64,000 nt of DNA from Mucilaginibacter polytrichastri (lineage in GTDB: Bacteria; Bacteroidota; Bacteroidia; Sphingobacteriales; Sphingobacteriaceae): contig NZ_MPPL01000001.1 of assembly GCF_001911425.1 (NCBI RefSeq), positions 837,243-901,242 of the forward strand, in the 5' to 3' direction. This document shows, one piece after another, positions 1 through 8,353 of the stretch; within the stretch, counting starts at the first letter, position 1; every line of letters starts with the position of its first letter. A program made the translations under genes and the position numbers. The notes under the pieces were generated by a model that worked only from the letters and a program-made list of their open reading frames with translations, searched no databases and had not been told where the DNA came from.

Positions 1-150
1 TTTTCTAAAAGCTAACAGCATCAAAATTGTTCCTAATATCATTGGAATAATAGGAACAGCAATTTGCTTATTATGGGAATAATCCAAATACACGCCTGAG
101 AAAAACAAGAATATCCCAATGTAGGAAACAGTTTTATTATAAATTCTCAT
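1..150 (-). CDS. small membrane protein, partial (C-terminus beyond window)
   Basis: An open frame starts with ATG at 150 and runs without a stop off the left edge, giving 50 residues. It has two hydrophobic stretches separated by a short polar segment (YSHNK), which suggests two membrane helices. It starts 9 nt after the stop of the M20 peptidase gene on the same strand and is probably co-transcribed with it. The family is not recognised. Confidence 0.5.
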   Translation of the reverse strand, partial: MRIYNKTVSYIGIFLFFSGVYLDYSHNKQIAVPIIPMILGTILMLLAFRK

Positions 151-159
151 TTTTAAAAC

Positions 160-1485
160 CTACTTAGCCAGCCCTGCTTCCGCCAGTAACAACAACAATG
201 CCCTCTGTGTAGCCTTGTAACCATTATCGTCCACCCACCATTCGCCTAAGGCATGTTCACCGCCTGATTTACCGCCGCTGCCAATGCACACCGCCGGTAC
301 GCCCTTTGAGATAGGGATATTGGCGTTGGTTGAACCCACGCCCATTTTAGGGTTTGTGCCAAAATAGCTGGTAGCCGCTATGGCGCGCTGAACAAACGGG
401 GTAGTTGTTGCTTCCATACCCGATGGGCGGTCGCCTGTCATTTTTACTTCAACGGTAAGGTCGGGGCCGAGGCGCTTCTGGGCATTTTCTTCTTTTAATG
501 CACGCTGAATAGCATCTTGCAACATCTTATCTATCCCGGTTACACGCTCCGGACTTTCAGACCGCATATCAACCTCCATCCACGATTCAAAAGGGATAGA
601 GTTAACCGAAGTACCGCCGCCAATAACACCAACGTTGTAGGTAACCCGTGCACCCGGCTCGCGCGCGTATTTATCTGCAGCCTCGTTCCAGTAGTAAATT
701 GCCCGTGCCAAAGCATTATGCGGGTTAGCCAGGCCAAACGCGCCAGATGAGTGGCCGCCCAAACCTTTAAAGGTAATGCGGTAACGGTGCGAGCCTAAAC
801 CACGATGAGTAATACCGTTCAAGCCGGTACCGTCAATGGCGATATAGGCATCAATTTTACCGGGGCCTTTATCGCTGAACAGGTTTTTAACCCCGCGCAG
901 ATTGCCCTGGCCTTCTTCGCCAACAGCTCCTACAAATAGTACATTGGCATCGGTTTCTATCTTGTTTTTGTTAACGGTTTTTAGCACTGTAAGCACAACA
1001 GCAAGCGCGCGGGTATCATCAGATATACCAGGAGCATACAGGGTATCGCCTTTAGTCACAATTTTAACATCGGTACCCTCGGGGAAAACGGTATCCAGGT
1101 GGGCCTCTAATACCACTACCTTTTTACCTGTTTTGCCTTTTCGCAAAGCAATTACGTTACCCACGTTATCAATCCACACAGAATCCACGCCTATAGACTT
1201 GATCATCTCAGCAAACTTTTTAGCCCTTACGGTCTCTTTGTAAGGGGGCGAAGGTATTTCGGTAAGCAGCTTGTGGTCTTGCAGGGTTTCGGACTGCAGG
1301 TCAACAATGGTTTGAAAAGCTTTTTTAACCACTGGTTTAGCGGCAAGGTTACTAATTTGCTGCACATATGGCTTGGTGGCAACACCCGCGTTTTCTGCCT
1401 CTTTAGCGCCTTCCTGCGCATACATTTGCTGCGCCGATACGGCCATTACAAAAAATACTGCTGTAGTAAGTAAAGTTTTTTTCAT
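160..1485 (-). CDS. secreted M20-family metallopeptidase
   Basis: This 441-residue protein belongs to the M20 di-zinc peptidase family (peptidase T / CPG2-like aminoacylases and tripeptidases). I chose the ATG at 1485 because a signal peptide (MKKTLLTTAVFFVMAVSA, cut near QMYAQ) begins there; an in-frame ATG 66 nt upstream would put an unrelated segment in front of it. Zinc and catalytic residues are visible: H129 and D131 in EAHLDTVFPEG, bridging D156 in GISDDTR, and the E190/E191 pair in GEEGQG. The insert around residues 230-330 fits the family's dimerisation domain. It probably acts in the periplasm on peptides; the exact substrate is unknown. Confidence 0.88.
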   Translation of the reverse strand: MKKTLLTTAVFFVMAVSAQQMYAQEGAKEAENAGVATKPYVQQISNLAAKPVVKKAFQTIVDLQSETLQDHKLLTEIPSPPYKETVRAKKFAEMIKSIGVDSVWIDNVGNVIALRKGKTGKKVVVLEAHLDTVFPEGTDVKIVTKGDTLYAPGISDDTRALAVVLTVLKTVNKNKIETDANVLFVGAVGEEGQGNLRGVKNLFSDKGPGKIDAYIAIDGTGLNGITHRGLGSHRYRITFKGLGGHSSGAFGLANPHNALARAIYYWNEAADKYAREPGARVTYNVGVIGGGTSVNSIPFESWMEVDMRSESPERVTGIDKMLQDAIQRALKEENAQKRLGPDLTVEVKMTGDRPSGMEATTTPFVQRAIAATSYFGTNPKMGVGSTNANIPISKGVPAVCIGSGGKSGGEHALGEWWVDDNGYKATQRALLLLLAEAGLAK

Positions 1486-1661
1486 GAATATGGGTAAGTA
1501 TATGATGATTGCTAGTTGATTTAACGCTGTTTGGGCTATGGAAGGCTGCAATTATACAAGCTAATACCACATAATTCTTAAAAAGCGATTGAAGCCTTAA
1601 TGTAAGATTTTATTGGCTAAATGGAAGCAATGCAGTTTAAAAAAATAGATTTTAATGCTTT

Positions 1662-2852
1662 TTAAGATAGCAAAAGCAGGTCGAAGGCCTCATCGGTAGT
1701 AAACTCCTGGCGGTTGGCGGGCAGGCTTAAGATACCTTCGGCTACGGCCAGGCTAACCATATCGCCGGAGGTAGAACTATCTATCTGGCTGGCTATCATT
1801 TTACCCTCGTTGTAGGATAATGTAACCAGTGCATGTAGGGTTAAATTGGGCTTAAAGCTTATCGATTTATTTAAAAAGGCTTTCATCGGTGTCAAATTTC
1901 TCCCCAACGAAGCAGCTAGCCATGCCCTGAAGTAAAGTTGGTAGCATACAAAGGTAGATACCGGGTTGCCGGGAAAGCCAAAGATCAGCACCTCATTAGG
2001 CAGCTTGCCAAACAAAAAAGGCTTGCCGGGGCGTTGTGCTATCCCGTGGAAAATGGTTTGCATATTTAGCCTGCCGAGTACTGCGGGTAGGTGATCGAAC
2101 TTGCCTTTAGAAACTGCGCCGGATAACAACACCATATCATAATAATTGGTGATGGTGGTTAACTCTTCCAGTATTAGCTGTGGTTCATCCCGCAGGTGGT
2201 AGCGTTGCGCATGGATGCCTTCGGCCTGTAAAGCGGCTACCAGCATGTAGCTGTTAGATTGCCTGATCTGGTGTGCGAGCGGTTGCTGATCTATCTCCAC
2301 CAATTCATCACCCGTGGCGCAGACCGCCACTTTAGGCAGGCGTTTAACAGCTACGTAGCTTAAGCCCGAAGCTGCTATTAAGCCAATGATAGCGGGCGTT
2401 ATTGTAGTGCCTTGTTTTACCAGTATATCGCCTTGGCGGCTATCGGTACTCTCTAAATGAATATTTTGCAATATTTTAACTTCATCAACATTAACCGTTG
2501 CTATGCCATTGCTTATAGCGCATTGCTCGTATTGAATCACCACGTTGGTACCGGCGGGCAGCATGGCGCCGGTCATCACTTCAAGGCAATCTGCAGAATC
2601 AATTAATGTTTGCTGAACTTGGCCGGCAGCTTGTACTCCGGCTATTTTGAATGATCTTTTGCCCGATAAGAAAGCGTTGCTGTTAATGGCAATACCATCC
2701 ATCGTCACACGGTTAAAGGGTGGGTAAGGGCGATCTGCCACAATATCCTGTGCCAGCATACGACCACCTAATTGCAGAATTTCAACTTGTTCGTTACCAA
2801 AGTCACGTACTTGCGCGCAAACGAGTTGCAGGGCTTTGGCTACAGAGATCAT
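1662..2852 (-). CDS. moeA: molybdopterin molybdenumtransferase MoeA
   Basis: MoeA inserts molybdate into adenylylated molybdopterin in the last step of molybdenum cofactor synthesis. The 396-residue length is normal. Family signatures are present: a MoCF-binding segment with SGAVSKGKFD (usually SGGVSxGxxD, so the second Gly is Ala here), RPGKPFLFG, and GFPGNPVS. It is the last gene of a five-gene minus-strand operon. Its ATG directly follows the stop codon of the upstream moeB-like gene, with no spacer, which suggests translational coupling. Confidence 0.95.
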   Translation of the reverse strand: MISVAKALQLVCAQVRDFGNEQVEILQLGGRMLAQDIVADRPYPPFNRVTMDGIAINSNAFLSGKRSFKIAGVQAAGQVQQTLIDSADCLEVMTGAMLPAGTNVVIQYEQCAISNGIATVNVDEVKILQNIHLESTDSRQGDILVKQGTTITPAIIGLIAASGLSYVAVKRLPKVAVCATGDELVEIDQQPLAHQIRQSNSYMLVAALQAEGIHAQRYHLRDEPQLILEELTTITNYYDMVLLSGAVSKGKFDHLPAVLGRLNMQTIFHGIAQRPGKPFLFGKLPNEVLIFGFPGNPVSTFVCYQLYFRAWLAASLGRNLTPMKAFLNKSISFKPNLTLHALVTLSYNEGKMIASQIDSSTSGDMVSLAVAEGILSLPANRQEFTTDEAFDLLLLS

Positions 2853-3959
2853 TTAAGCATTTTGTTTAGGGTATTCAATAAACTGTTCGCCAATCTCATC
2901 AAACCAGGTTTCGAGGCCACCTACCACGTTGTATACGGTGCTGCCTGGTAATGCATCATTGATAACAGTAGCTGCTTTGGCGCTTCGGCCGCCTATCTGG
3001 CATATGGTAATTAATGGGATGTTAGCCGGTAATGCGCTCAGGTGCTCACTTAAGGTAGAAAGCGGGAAATGATGCGAACCCAGCAAATGTTCTTCGTTAA
3101 ATTCTTTTAACTCGCGTACGTCTATCAAAAAGAAAGGTTTGGCATCGGTATACCAGTTAAAGAGCTCATTTACCTCCATTGTGCCGCCTGCGGGTGGCGA
3201 TGGTATATCATAAGTGCTTTGCAGGGTGGTGATGTTTAAATTTTCGGCCTTGGCTTTGAGCTTGATTTTGTATTGGTCATCCCGTTCGAAATCGAAGATC
3301 TGTAAATAGCCCGATAAAGTTTCGCCTATGCCGGTAAGCACTTTTATCGCCTGCAAAGCCTGCTGGCAACCAATAATGCCCGGCGTTACGCCAAGCACCC
3401 CGGCGGTGTTGCAATCTGGTATTTCATTGGCCGATGGAGGGATAGGGTACAGGCAACGGTAGGTAGGGCCACCCCTGTAATTAAATACACTTACATGGCC
3501 TTCAAACTGCTGCACCGCGCCGTATATGTAAGGTTTGCCCAATATTACGCAGGCATCATTAACCAAATACCGGGTGCCGAAGTTATCGCTGGCATCAATA
3601 ACCAAGTCGTAATCTTTAATAATTTCTAAGGCGTTGGCGGCAGATAAAAAATAAGGATAAGGCTGAAGCTGAACTTCAGCGTTGAGTTTATTTAACTTAT
3701 TGGCGGCTACTTCTGCTTTAGGCTTGCCAACTTCTTGCTCGGTATATAAAACCTGCCTGTGCAGGTTACTCAGGCTAATGGTATCGCCATCCATAATACC
3801 AATGGTACCCACGCCCATGCCGGTTAAATATTGCAATACGGGTACGCCCAAGCCACCTGCGCCAATTACAAGTACTTTGGCTTGTTTTAGTTTATCCTGG
3901 GCCTCCTGGCCAAAGCCGGCCAGTTGTGTTTGCCTGCTGTATCTGTTAGCGGTGCTCAT
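2853..3959 (-). CDS. moeB: MoeB/ThiF-type adenylyltransferase fused to rhodanese domain
   Basis: The N-terminal E1-like domain (residues 1-250) should adenylylate the C-terminal glycine of MoaD; the C-terminal rhodanese domain (about 265-365) can carry the persulfide for sulfur transfer. Visible motifs are the nucleotide loop GAGGLGVP, the region from MDGD to NLHRQVLY, DASDNFGTRY, and the catalytic-cysteine segment DCNTAGVLG. The rhodanese active loop is CQIGGRS. The two CxxC pairs that bind structural zinc in E. coli MoeB are missing: TYRC replaces the first pair and no second pair follows. This MoeZ-like architecture is common outside enterobacteria. It starts 12 nt after moaA. Confidence 0.9.
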   Translation of the reverse strand: MSTANRYSRQTQLAGFGQEAQDKLKQAKVLVIGAGGLGVPVLQYLTGMGVGTIGIMDGDTISLSNLHRQVLYTEQEVGKPKAEVAANKLNKLNAEVQLQPYPYFLSAANALEIIKDYDLVIDASDNFGTRYLVNDACVILGKPYIYGAVQQFEGHVSVFNYRGGPTYRCLYPIPPSANEIPDCNTAGVLGVTPGIIGCQQALQAIKVLTGIGETLSGYLQIFDFERDDQYKIKLKAKAENLNITTLQSTYDIPSPPAGGTMEVNELFNWYTDAKPFFLIDVRELKEFNEEHLLGSHHFPLSTLSEHLSALPANIPLITICQIGGRSAKAATVINDALPGSTVYNVVGGLETWFDEIGEQFIEYPKQNA

Positions 3960-3971
3960 ACTTATATAATT

Positions 3972-4964
3972 TTATCCGCCCAGGGCCGACATAGAAGTGT
4001 GGACAGATTCGTGGCTTAATGCTTCTGCCGCGTAACCGTCTTTTTCCCGTTTGGCTACGGCATTCAGTAATACTTGTTGCAATTCTTCGCTGTTGGCTCC
4101 GCTTCGCATGATATCGCGCAAATTTGCTGCCGGGGGGCCATATAAGCAGGTGCGGAGTTCGCCAGTGGCAGATAAGCGGATGCGGTTGCAGGTACCGCAG
4201 AATGTACGACTGAACGACGGGATAATGCCGAAGCTCCCTGTATAACCAGGTATTTTATAGTTAACCGAGGTAGAATTATCTTCGCTTATCAACCGGTTTA
4301 CGTCGGTATATTGCTGATTGATGTGTTCATAAATCCGTTTATAATCCCAGCCCGAGTAGCCCGAAACCTCGCTGCCATTAAAGGGCATCTCCTCTAGGAA
4401 ACGAACCGATAAAGGATGGTCTTTAGTCAGTTCGATGAAAGGGACAATATCTTCAATGTTTTTATTCTCAGCCACTACACAGTTAAGTTTTACCTCGAAA
4501 CCATCATTCAGCAAACCGAAAATACCTTTGTAAACCGTATCAAAACTATCCCTGCGGGTAATGCGGTGAAAGCGCGTTGCATCCAGCGAATCCAGACTGA
4601 TGTTAATCTTCCGGATGCCCATTTCTTTCAGCGATGCCTGATTTTTTGTTGAAAGCGTACCGTTGGAGGTGATGGTGATTTCTTGTAAACCATTCAGCTT
4701 ACTTAGTTTGTACAGAAACGGGATGATACCGTTACGCACAAAAGGTTCGCCGCCGGTAATGCGGATCTTGTCGATCCCTAAACCAACAAACTGGGAAGAT
4801 AGCTGATACATCTCCTCGAAAGAAAGCAGGTCTTTACGCGGGGCAAAGTTAATTCCTTCTTCGGGCATGCAATAATAGCACCTGAAGTTGCAACGGTCTG
4901 TAACCGAAAGCCGCAGGTAATTAAGGCGCCGCCCATGCTGATCAACTAATAAACTTTCTTTCAT
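3972..4964 (-). CDS. moaA: GTP 3',8-cyclase MoaA
   Basis: This radical SAM enzyme carries out the first step of molybdenum cofactor synthesis, converting GTP to 3',8-cyclo-GTP. The N-terminal SAM cluster motif is CNFRCYYC, followed by the GGEPF motif. The C-terminal second cluster has FCGTCNRIRL followed by a third cysteine in RTCLYG. The protein ends in Gly-Gly, the conserved tail that enters the active site in known MoaA proteins. At 330 residues it is full length. Its partner MoaC, which makes cPMP, is not encoded in this window. Confidence 0.96.
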   Translation of the reverse strand: MKESLLVDQHGRRLNYLRLSVTDRCNFRCYYCMPEEGINFAPRKDLLSFEEMYQLSSQFVGLGIDKIRITGGEPFVRNGIIPFLYKLSKLNGLQEITITSNGTLSTKNQASLKEMGIRKINISLDSLDATRFHRITRRDSFDTVYKGIFGLLNDGFEVKLNCVVAENKNIEDIVPFIELTKDHPLSVRFLEEMPFNGSEVSGYSGWDYKRIYEHINQQYTDVNRLISEDNSTSVNYKIPGYTGSFGIIPSFSRTFCGTCNRIRLSATGELRTCLYGPPAANLRDIMRSGANSEELQQVLLNAVAKREKDGYAAEALSHESVHTSMSALGG

Positions 4965-4967
4965 TAT

Positions 4968-5378
4968 TTATGGATGGGCGTTAACCCAAACGCTATTGTC
5001 TTCGTAATATTCTTTTTTCCAGATGGGTACTGTCTTTTTCAGTTCATCTATTAGCCACCGGCAAGCTTCAAATGAGGCATCGCGGTGCGCTGATGATACC
5101 CCAATAACCACCACAGGTTCGCCCGGTAATTTAGAGCCTATAGCGTGGATAATTGCTACCTCGTAAAGCGGCCACTTTTCTTTGGCTTGTATGCCAAGTT
5201 TCTCCATTTCTTTTAAAGCCATTGGCTCATATGCTTCAAAATCGAGGTGCAGTACTGTTTTGCCTTTGCTGTGATTACGCACGGTACCCACAAATAGGTT
5301 AATGGCGCCGGTTTCTTCGCTACCCAGGTAAGCCGGTGCTTCGGCCAGGTTAATATGTTCAATTATACGGATCAGCAT
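4968..5378 (-). CDS. moaE: molybdopterin synthase catalytic subunit MoaE
   Basis: MoaE is the large subunit of molybdopterin synthase, which adds two sulfurs to cPMP using thiocarboxylated MoaD. The 136-residue protein shows typical blocks: FVGTVRNHSKGK near the N-terminus, SSAHRDASFEACRWLIDELK, and the lysine-rich PIWKKEYY that holds the active-site lysine. It lies 5 nt after moaD and 3 nt before moaA. Confidence 0.95.
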   Translation of the reverse strand: MLIRIIEHINLAEAPAYLGSEETGAINLFVGTVRNHSKGKTVLHLDFEAYEPMALKEMEKLGIQAKEKWPLYEVAIIHAIGSKLPGEPVVVIGVSSAHRDASFEACRWLIDELKKTVPIWKKEYYEDNSVWVNAHP

Positions 5379-5383
5379 ATGTG

Positions 5384-5623
5384 TTATCCTCCGCTAACTG
5401 GTGGGATAAGTGCTATTTCGCTGTTGCTGTTGATAGCCAGATCATCTTCGGCATATTCACTGTCAACTGCTACTGCCAGCGAACTCAGTTGCTTTATTGC
5501 CGGAAACTGCTGCCCAAGCCAGGCCTTTAAATCGCCCACCGTGTGTGGCTGGTTTTCCTGGGGGATGGTCAGTTTTTGTTGGCCGGTAATGTCGCGCGTA
5601 ATTCCAAAAAGCAGTATTTCCAT
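5384..5623 (-). CDS. moaD: molybdopterin synthase sulfur carrier MoaD
   Basis: MoaD is a ubiquitin-fold sulfur carrier. The 79-residue protein begins MEILLFGITRDITG and ends IPPVSGG; the terminal Gly-Gly is the adenylylation and thiocarboxylation site. An in-frame ATG at 5698 would add 25 residues, but it lies upstream of the -7 promoter box at 5646-5653 and the extension does not resemble MoaD, so I place the start at 5623. It is the first gene of the moaD-moaE-moaA-moeB-moeA operon. Confidence 0.92.
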   Translation of the reverse strand: MEILLFGITRDITGQQKLTIPQENQPHTVGDLKAWLGQQFPAIKQLSSLAVAVDSEYAEDDLAINSNSEIALIPPVSGG

Positions 5624-5645
5624 ATATCTTATCTGTAGTAGCCAA

Positions 5646-5653
5646 CAAATATA
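5646..5653 (-). promoter_or_regulatory. -7 promoter box for the moaD operon
   Basis: On the minus strand this reads TATATTTG, an exact match to the Bacteroidota -7 consensus TAnnTTTG. It lies 22 nt upstream of the moaD ATG. No clear TTG -33 element is seen at the usual spacing. Confidence 0.5.
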
Positions 5654-5744
5654 CCAAGTTATGGTTTTGTTGTTGATTATCGATGTTATTCGTGTCATAT
5701 ATAGCCCATAAATTATATCGATTATAGTTAACCAGTAAGGACAC

Positions 5745-5752
5745 TAACTTTG
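5745..5752 (+). promoter_or_regulatory. -7 promoter box for the ankyrin gene
   Basis: The sequence TAACTTTG matches TAnnTTTG exactly and lies 24 nt upstream of the ATG at 5777. The -33 region is weak. It is divergent from the moaD promoter about 90 nt away. Confidence 0.5.
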
Positions 5753-5776
5753 TACAATATCAAAAAATAAACCACC

Positions 5777-6244
5777 ATGGATATCTTTGAAGCTTCGCGA
5801 ACCAACAACATAGACGGCATAAAAACTGCTTTGCTAAATACCGATATTAACGCCAGGGACGGCCGTGGATCAACGCCTCTGATTATTGCTGCATATTATA
5901 ACAACATTGATGCGGTAAATGCTTTGTTAGAAGCTGGTGCAGCTACAGAACTGCAGGACGGCATGGGCAATACCGCGCTAATGGGGGTGTGTTTTAAGGG
6001 TTATACAGAAACAGGCAAGTTACTGATAGAAAATAGCGCCGATATTAATACCGCCAATGGCAACAACGCCAGTGCGCTAACGTTTGCTGCAACTTTTGGC
6101 CACAACGAACTGATTAAACTTTTACTGGCCAAAGGCGCCGACCCGCTGGTGAAAGATAAGTTTGGTAAAAATGCGCTTGACTATGCCCAACTACAGCAAA
6201 ACGCAGTAGGATATGAAATAATGGTGGCTGCAATAAAAAGGTAA
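5777..6244 (+). CDS. ankyrin-repeat protein
   Basis: The 155-residue protein is almost entirely ankyrin repeats, about four plus a degenerate cap. Repeat signatures are GSTPLIIAAYYNNIDAVNALLEAGA, GNTALMGVCFKGYTETGKLLIENSA and ASALTFAATFGHNELIKLLLAKGADP (each about 33 residues). There is no signal peptide or other domain, so a cytoplasmic protein-binding role is likely. It is divergent from the molybdopterin operon; nothing in the sequence links it to molybdenum metabolism. Confidence 0.85.
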   Translation: MDIFEASRTNNIDGIKTALLNTDINARDGRGSTPLIIAAYYNNIDAVNALLEAGAATELQDGMGNTALMGVCFKGYTETGKLLIENSADINTANGNNASALTFAATFGHNELIKLLLAKGADPLVKDKFGKNALDYAQLQQNAVGYEIMVAAIKR

Positions 6245-6258
6245 ACCCTATCAATAAT

Positions 6259-6347
6259 GTCATTCAGAGCGAGTGCGAAGAATCTTATTTGATCTGCTTA
6301 GCCGTTTTACAAATAGCAGAAAAATTCTTCACTACGTTCTGAATGAC
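6259..6347. repeat. 89-nt imperfect inverted repeat (dispersed-element type)
   Basis: The left end GTCATTCAGAGCGAGTGCGA and the following AGAATC are nearly the reverse complement of the right end, AATTCTTCACTACGTTCTGAATGAC. The element fills the gap between the convergent ankyrin and MerR genes and could fold into a long hairpin that ends transcription from both sides. It looks like a short non-coding dispersed element, but only one copy lies in this window. Confidence 0.6.
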
Positions 6348-6363
6348 AAAATAAAACATGCTT

Positions 6364-7140
6364 CTATACGAGTTTTGTCTCAGCAAAATGCTTCATGGCT
6401 TTGCTCATAAATAAGGCAAAATCTGCATTGGGTTCATTATTAACGCGGGTATAACTATTATCGGCGAGGTACAATTGCCCCAGCCCGGCGTATTGTGCAG
6501 CTTGCGAATTCGCATCGTTCTCAGTTCCCCAAAAACGACGGATATTCTGATAATGGCGAGCAATTTCAAACTGTACTGCGGGGCTCTCTGGCGATTCTTG
6601 CATTAGTAAAATCAGGTTTGCGGTAATGTCGTTCTGCTCCTGTTTAAGTGCTTTAAAACTTTCCTTTCCCATTTTTACCATTGCTTTCTCGGCGTGTTCT
6701 ACTTCTTTGGGCCATTTTTCTGTGGCCTGTTTACGGATGGCTGCAGCTTCTTCTTTCGGGAAACCTTCGTATAATTCTTCGTGGTTTAACATGTCTTTGT
6801 TTTTTAAGTGTCCAATTGTTTTATCAATGGTAGCCAGCATGGTTGCTATTTGGTGTCGCCTCGCTTTAAGGGCTGCCTTGTGTTTTTTAAGGGCCTGCAC
6901 CAGGTCAAAGTCGGGGTTATCCAGTATGATCCCTATTTGTTGCAGGGGGATATCCAATTGTTTGTAAAAGAGAATCTGCTGCAATCTTAACAATTGGGGT
7001 TCGCCATATAAACGGTACCCGGCCGCGGTACGTATGGCAGGCTTAAGCAGGCCAATGTGGTCGTAAAGGTGAAGCGTGCGCACACTCACCTTTGCCAGTT
7101 TGGCTACTTGCTTTACCGAATATTTATCCATCTGTTTCAT
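6364..7140 (-). CDS. MerR-family regulator with TipAS domain
   Basis: The N-terminal MerR winged helix is residues 4-72 (YSVKQVAKLAKVSVRTLHLYDHIGLLKP). A dimerisation helix covers about 80-115, and an effector-binding TipAS domain about 140-250. TipA-type regulators bind thiopeptides or other small molecules and activate their own promoter. The start codon gives MKQMDKYSV; the second Met, three residues on, is equally possible. A strong promoter with a dyad between its two elements lies just upstream (7149-7181), which points to autoregulation. No drug pump is adjacent. Confidence 0.88.
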   Translation of the reverse strand: MKQMDKYSVKQVAKLAKVSVRTLHLYDHIGLLKPAIRTAAGYRLYGEPQLLRLQQILFYKQLDIPLQQIGIILDNPDFDLVQALKKHKAALKARRHQIATMLATIDKTIGHLKNKDMLNHEELYEGFPKEEAAAIRKQATEKWPKEVEHAEKAMVKMGKESFKALKQEQNDITANLILLMQESPESPAVQFEIARHYQNIRRFWGTENDANSQAAQYAGLGQLYLADNSYTRVNNEPNADFALFMSKAMKHFAETKLV

Positions 7141-7148
7141 TGACTTTA

Positions 7149-7181
7149 CAAAGCTATGCTATGACGTAAGGTTAGTGTCAA
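7149..7181 (-). promoter_or_regulatory. MerR-type autoregulated promoter and operator
   Basis: On the minus strand TTG (7179-7181) and TAGCTTTG (7149-7156) are separated by 22 nt. That is a Bacteroidota promoter with a slightly long spacer. Inside the spacer, 7162-7180 carries TGAC half-sites in inverted orientation (TGAC-N11-GTCA). Long spacers with a central dyad are the hallmark of MerR-regulated promoters. It lies 8 nt from the regulator's ATG. Confidence 0.7.
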
Positions 7182-7305
7182 GCACTTTTTTCAAATATTT
7201 TAATAATACGCCTTTTCCCGTTTAAAAACCGCTATTATACCGTTAAAACACGGTGTGAGATTATTATTGAGGGGGATAGATTTGCAATACCCAAATTAGC
7301 GATAG

Positions 7306-7476
7306 ATGAGTGTTGAAACAAGAGAGCAAAAGCCGGAGACTTTGCAATTATTCTCATTTCTCAAGAGAAGAAAATTCAAAATTACTATTGATCATATTTA
7401 CCTAATTATTGCCATTTTGGCTTTTATCGCGGCAGGGTTTTTGGCTTTTAGCCACTATAATGTAATAGAACCATAG
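7306..7476 (+). CDS. 56-residue single-pass membrane protein
   Basis: The ATG at 7306 opens a 56-residue frame. A polar N-terminus (MSVETREQKPETLQLF) and a basic stretch (KRRKFK) precede one hydrophobic helix (about residues 31-48), and a short tail ends in VIEP. The arrangement suggests a type II or inner-membrane microprotein. A TAGATTTG box (7277-7284) lies 21 nt upstream and matches the -7 consensus, which supports expression. It precedes modA by 115 nt on the same strand. The family is not recognised. Confidence 0.5.
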   Translation: MSVETREQKPETLQLFSFLKRRKFKITIDHIYLIIAILAFIAAGFLAFSHYNVIEP

Positions 7477-7591
7477 TTGCCTTCGTCCATTAAACATAAT
7501 TTTTCAACGGCTTATTGCATAAAATTAATTAAGAAATTGTGTTGAATACAAATTCAATTCAAAATAGCTTACTTTGCAATAAATACCTGCA

Positions 7592-8353
7592 ATGGCATCC
7601 ATTAAAATCAAAATATTATTACTTGCCGCATGCCTGCTTTTAAGTTTATCGGGCCAGGCACAAGCTCAAAAGCTGCGTATTGCTGTAGCTGCGAATGCCC
7701 AGTTTGTAGCCAAAAAACTGTCTGAAGAATTTAAAAAGCAAACCGGTATAGATGCCGACCTAATTGTTGGCTCATCGGGCAAGTTAACCACGCAGATAGA
7801 GCAGGGTGCACCGTTTGATGTGTTTTTATCTGCCGATATGAAGTACCCGCAGGAACTGGCGGATAAAACACTTACTCTTGAACAGCCAAGGATCTATGCT
7901 TATGGCCAATTGGTGGTTTGGACGCTTAATAAAAATGCTAAGCTAACCCGGCTGGCCGATCTAACCCAGCCTGTATTTCACAAAATAGCGGTAGCCAACC
8001 CCACACTTGCCCCTTACGGCGAAGCCACCATGCAGGCCTTAGGTAAACTCAAACTTGCCGACCAGCTTAAAGACAAAATAGTTTATGGCGAAAGCATTGC
8101 CCAGGTAAACCAATACCTGCTAAGCGGCGCTACAGAAGTTGCTTTTACGGCAAAATCAATCGTTCTCGACCCCGATCAGCAGGGTAAGGGTAAATGGGTT
8201 GCTGTGGATGAAAAACTATATCAGCCCATTGCGCAGGGCGTAGTGATACTTAAATCAGCATCTGGTAAAAACCTGGAAGATGCGCAGAAATTTTACACCT
8301 TTTTATTCGGCCCAAAGGCTAAAAAAATATTAAAAGCCTACGGTTATAAATAA
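7592..8353 (+). CDS. modA: molybdate ABC transporter substrate-binding protein ModA
   Basis: The 253-residue protein has a signal peptide (MASIKIKILLLAACLLLSLSGQAQA) and the ModA fold. Motifs typical of molybdate and tungstate binders are VAANAQFVAKKLSEEFKKQTG, VGSSGKLTTQIEQGAPFDVFLSADM and NPTLAPYGEA. It should capture oxyanion in the periplasm for ModBC. Its stop codon overlaps the modB start by one base (TAATG). Confidence 0.95.
   Translation: MASIKIKILLLAACLLLSLSGQAQAQKLRIAVAANAQFVAKKLSEEFKKQTGIDADLIVGSSGKLTTQIEQGAPFDVFLSADMKYPQELADKTLTLEQPRIYAYGQLVVWTLNKNAKLTRLADLTQPVFHKIAVANPTLAPYGEATMQALGKLKLADQLKDKIVYGESIAQVNQYLLSGATEVAFTAKSIVLDPDQQGKGKWVAVDEKLYQPIAQGVVILKSASGKNLEDAQKFYTFLFGPKAKKILKAYGYK

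Noticed and set aside
5624..5776. molybdenum-cofactor riboswitch before moaD
   Set aside because: The gap to the divergent ankyrin gene holds two promoter boxes and no structured element resembling that riboswitch.
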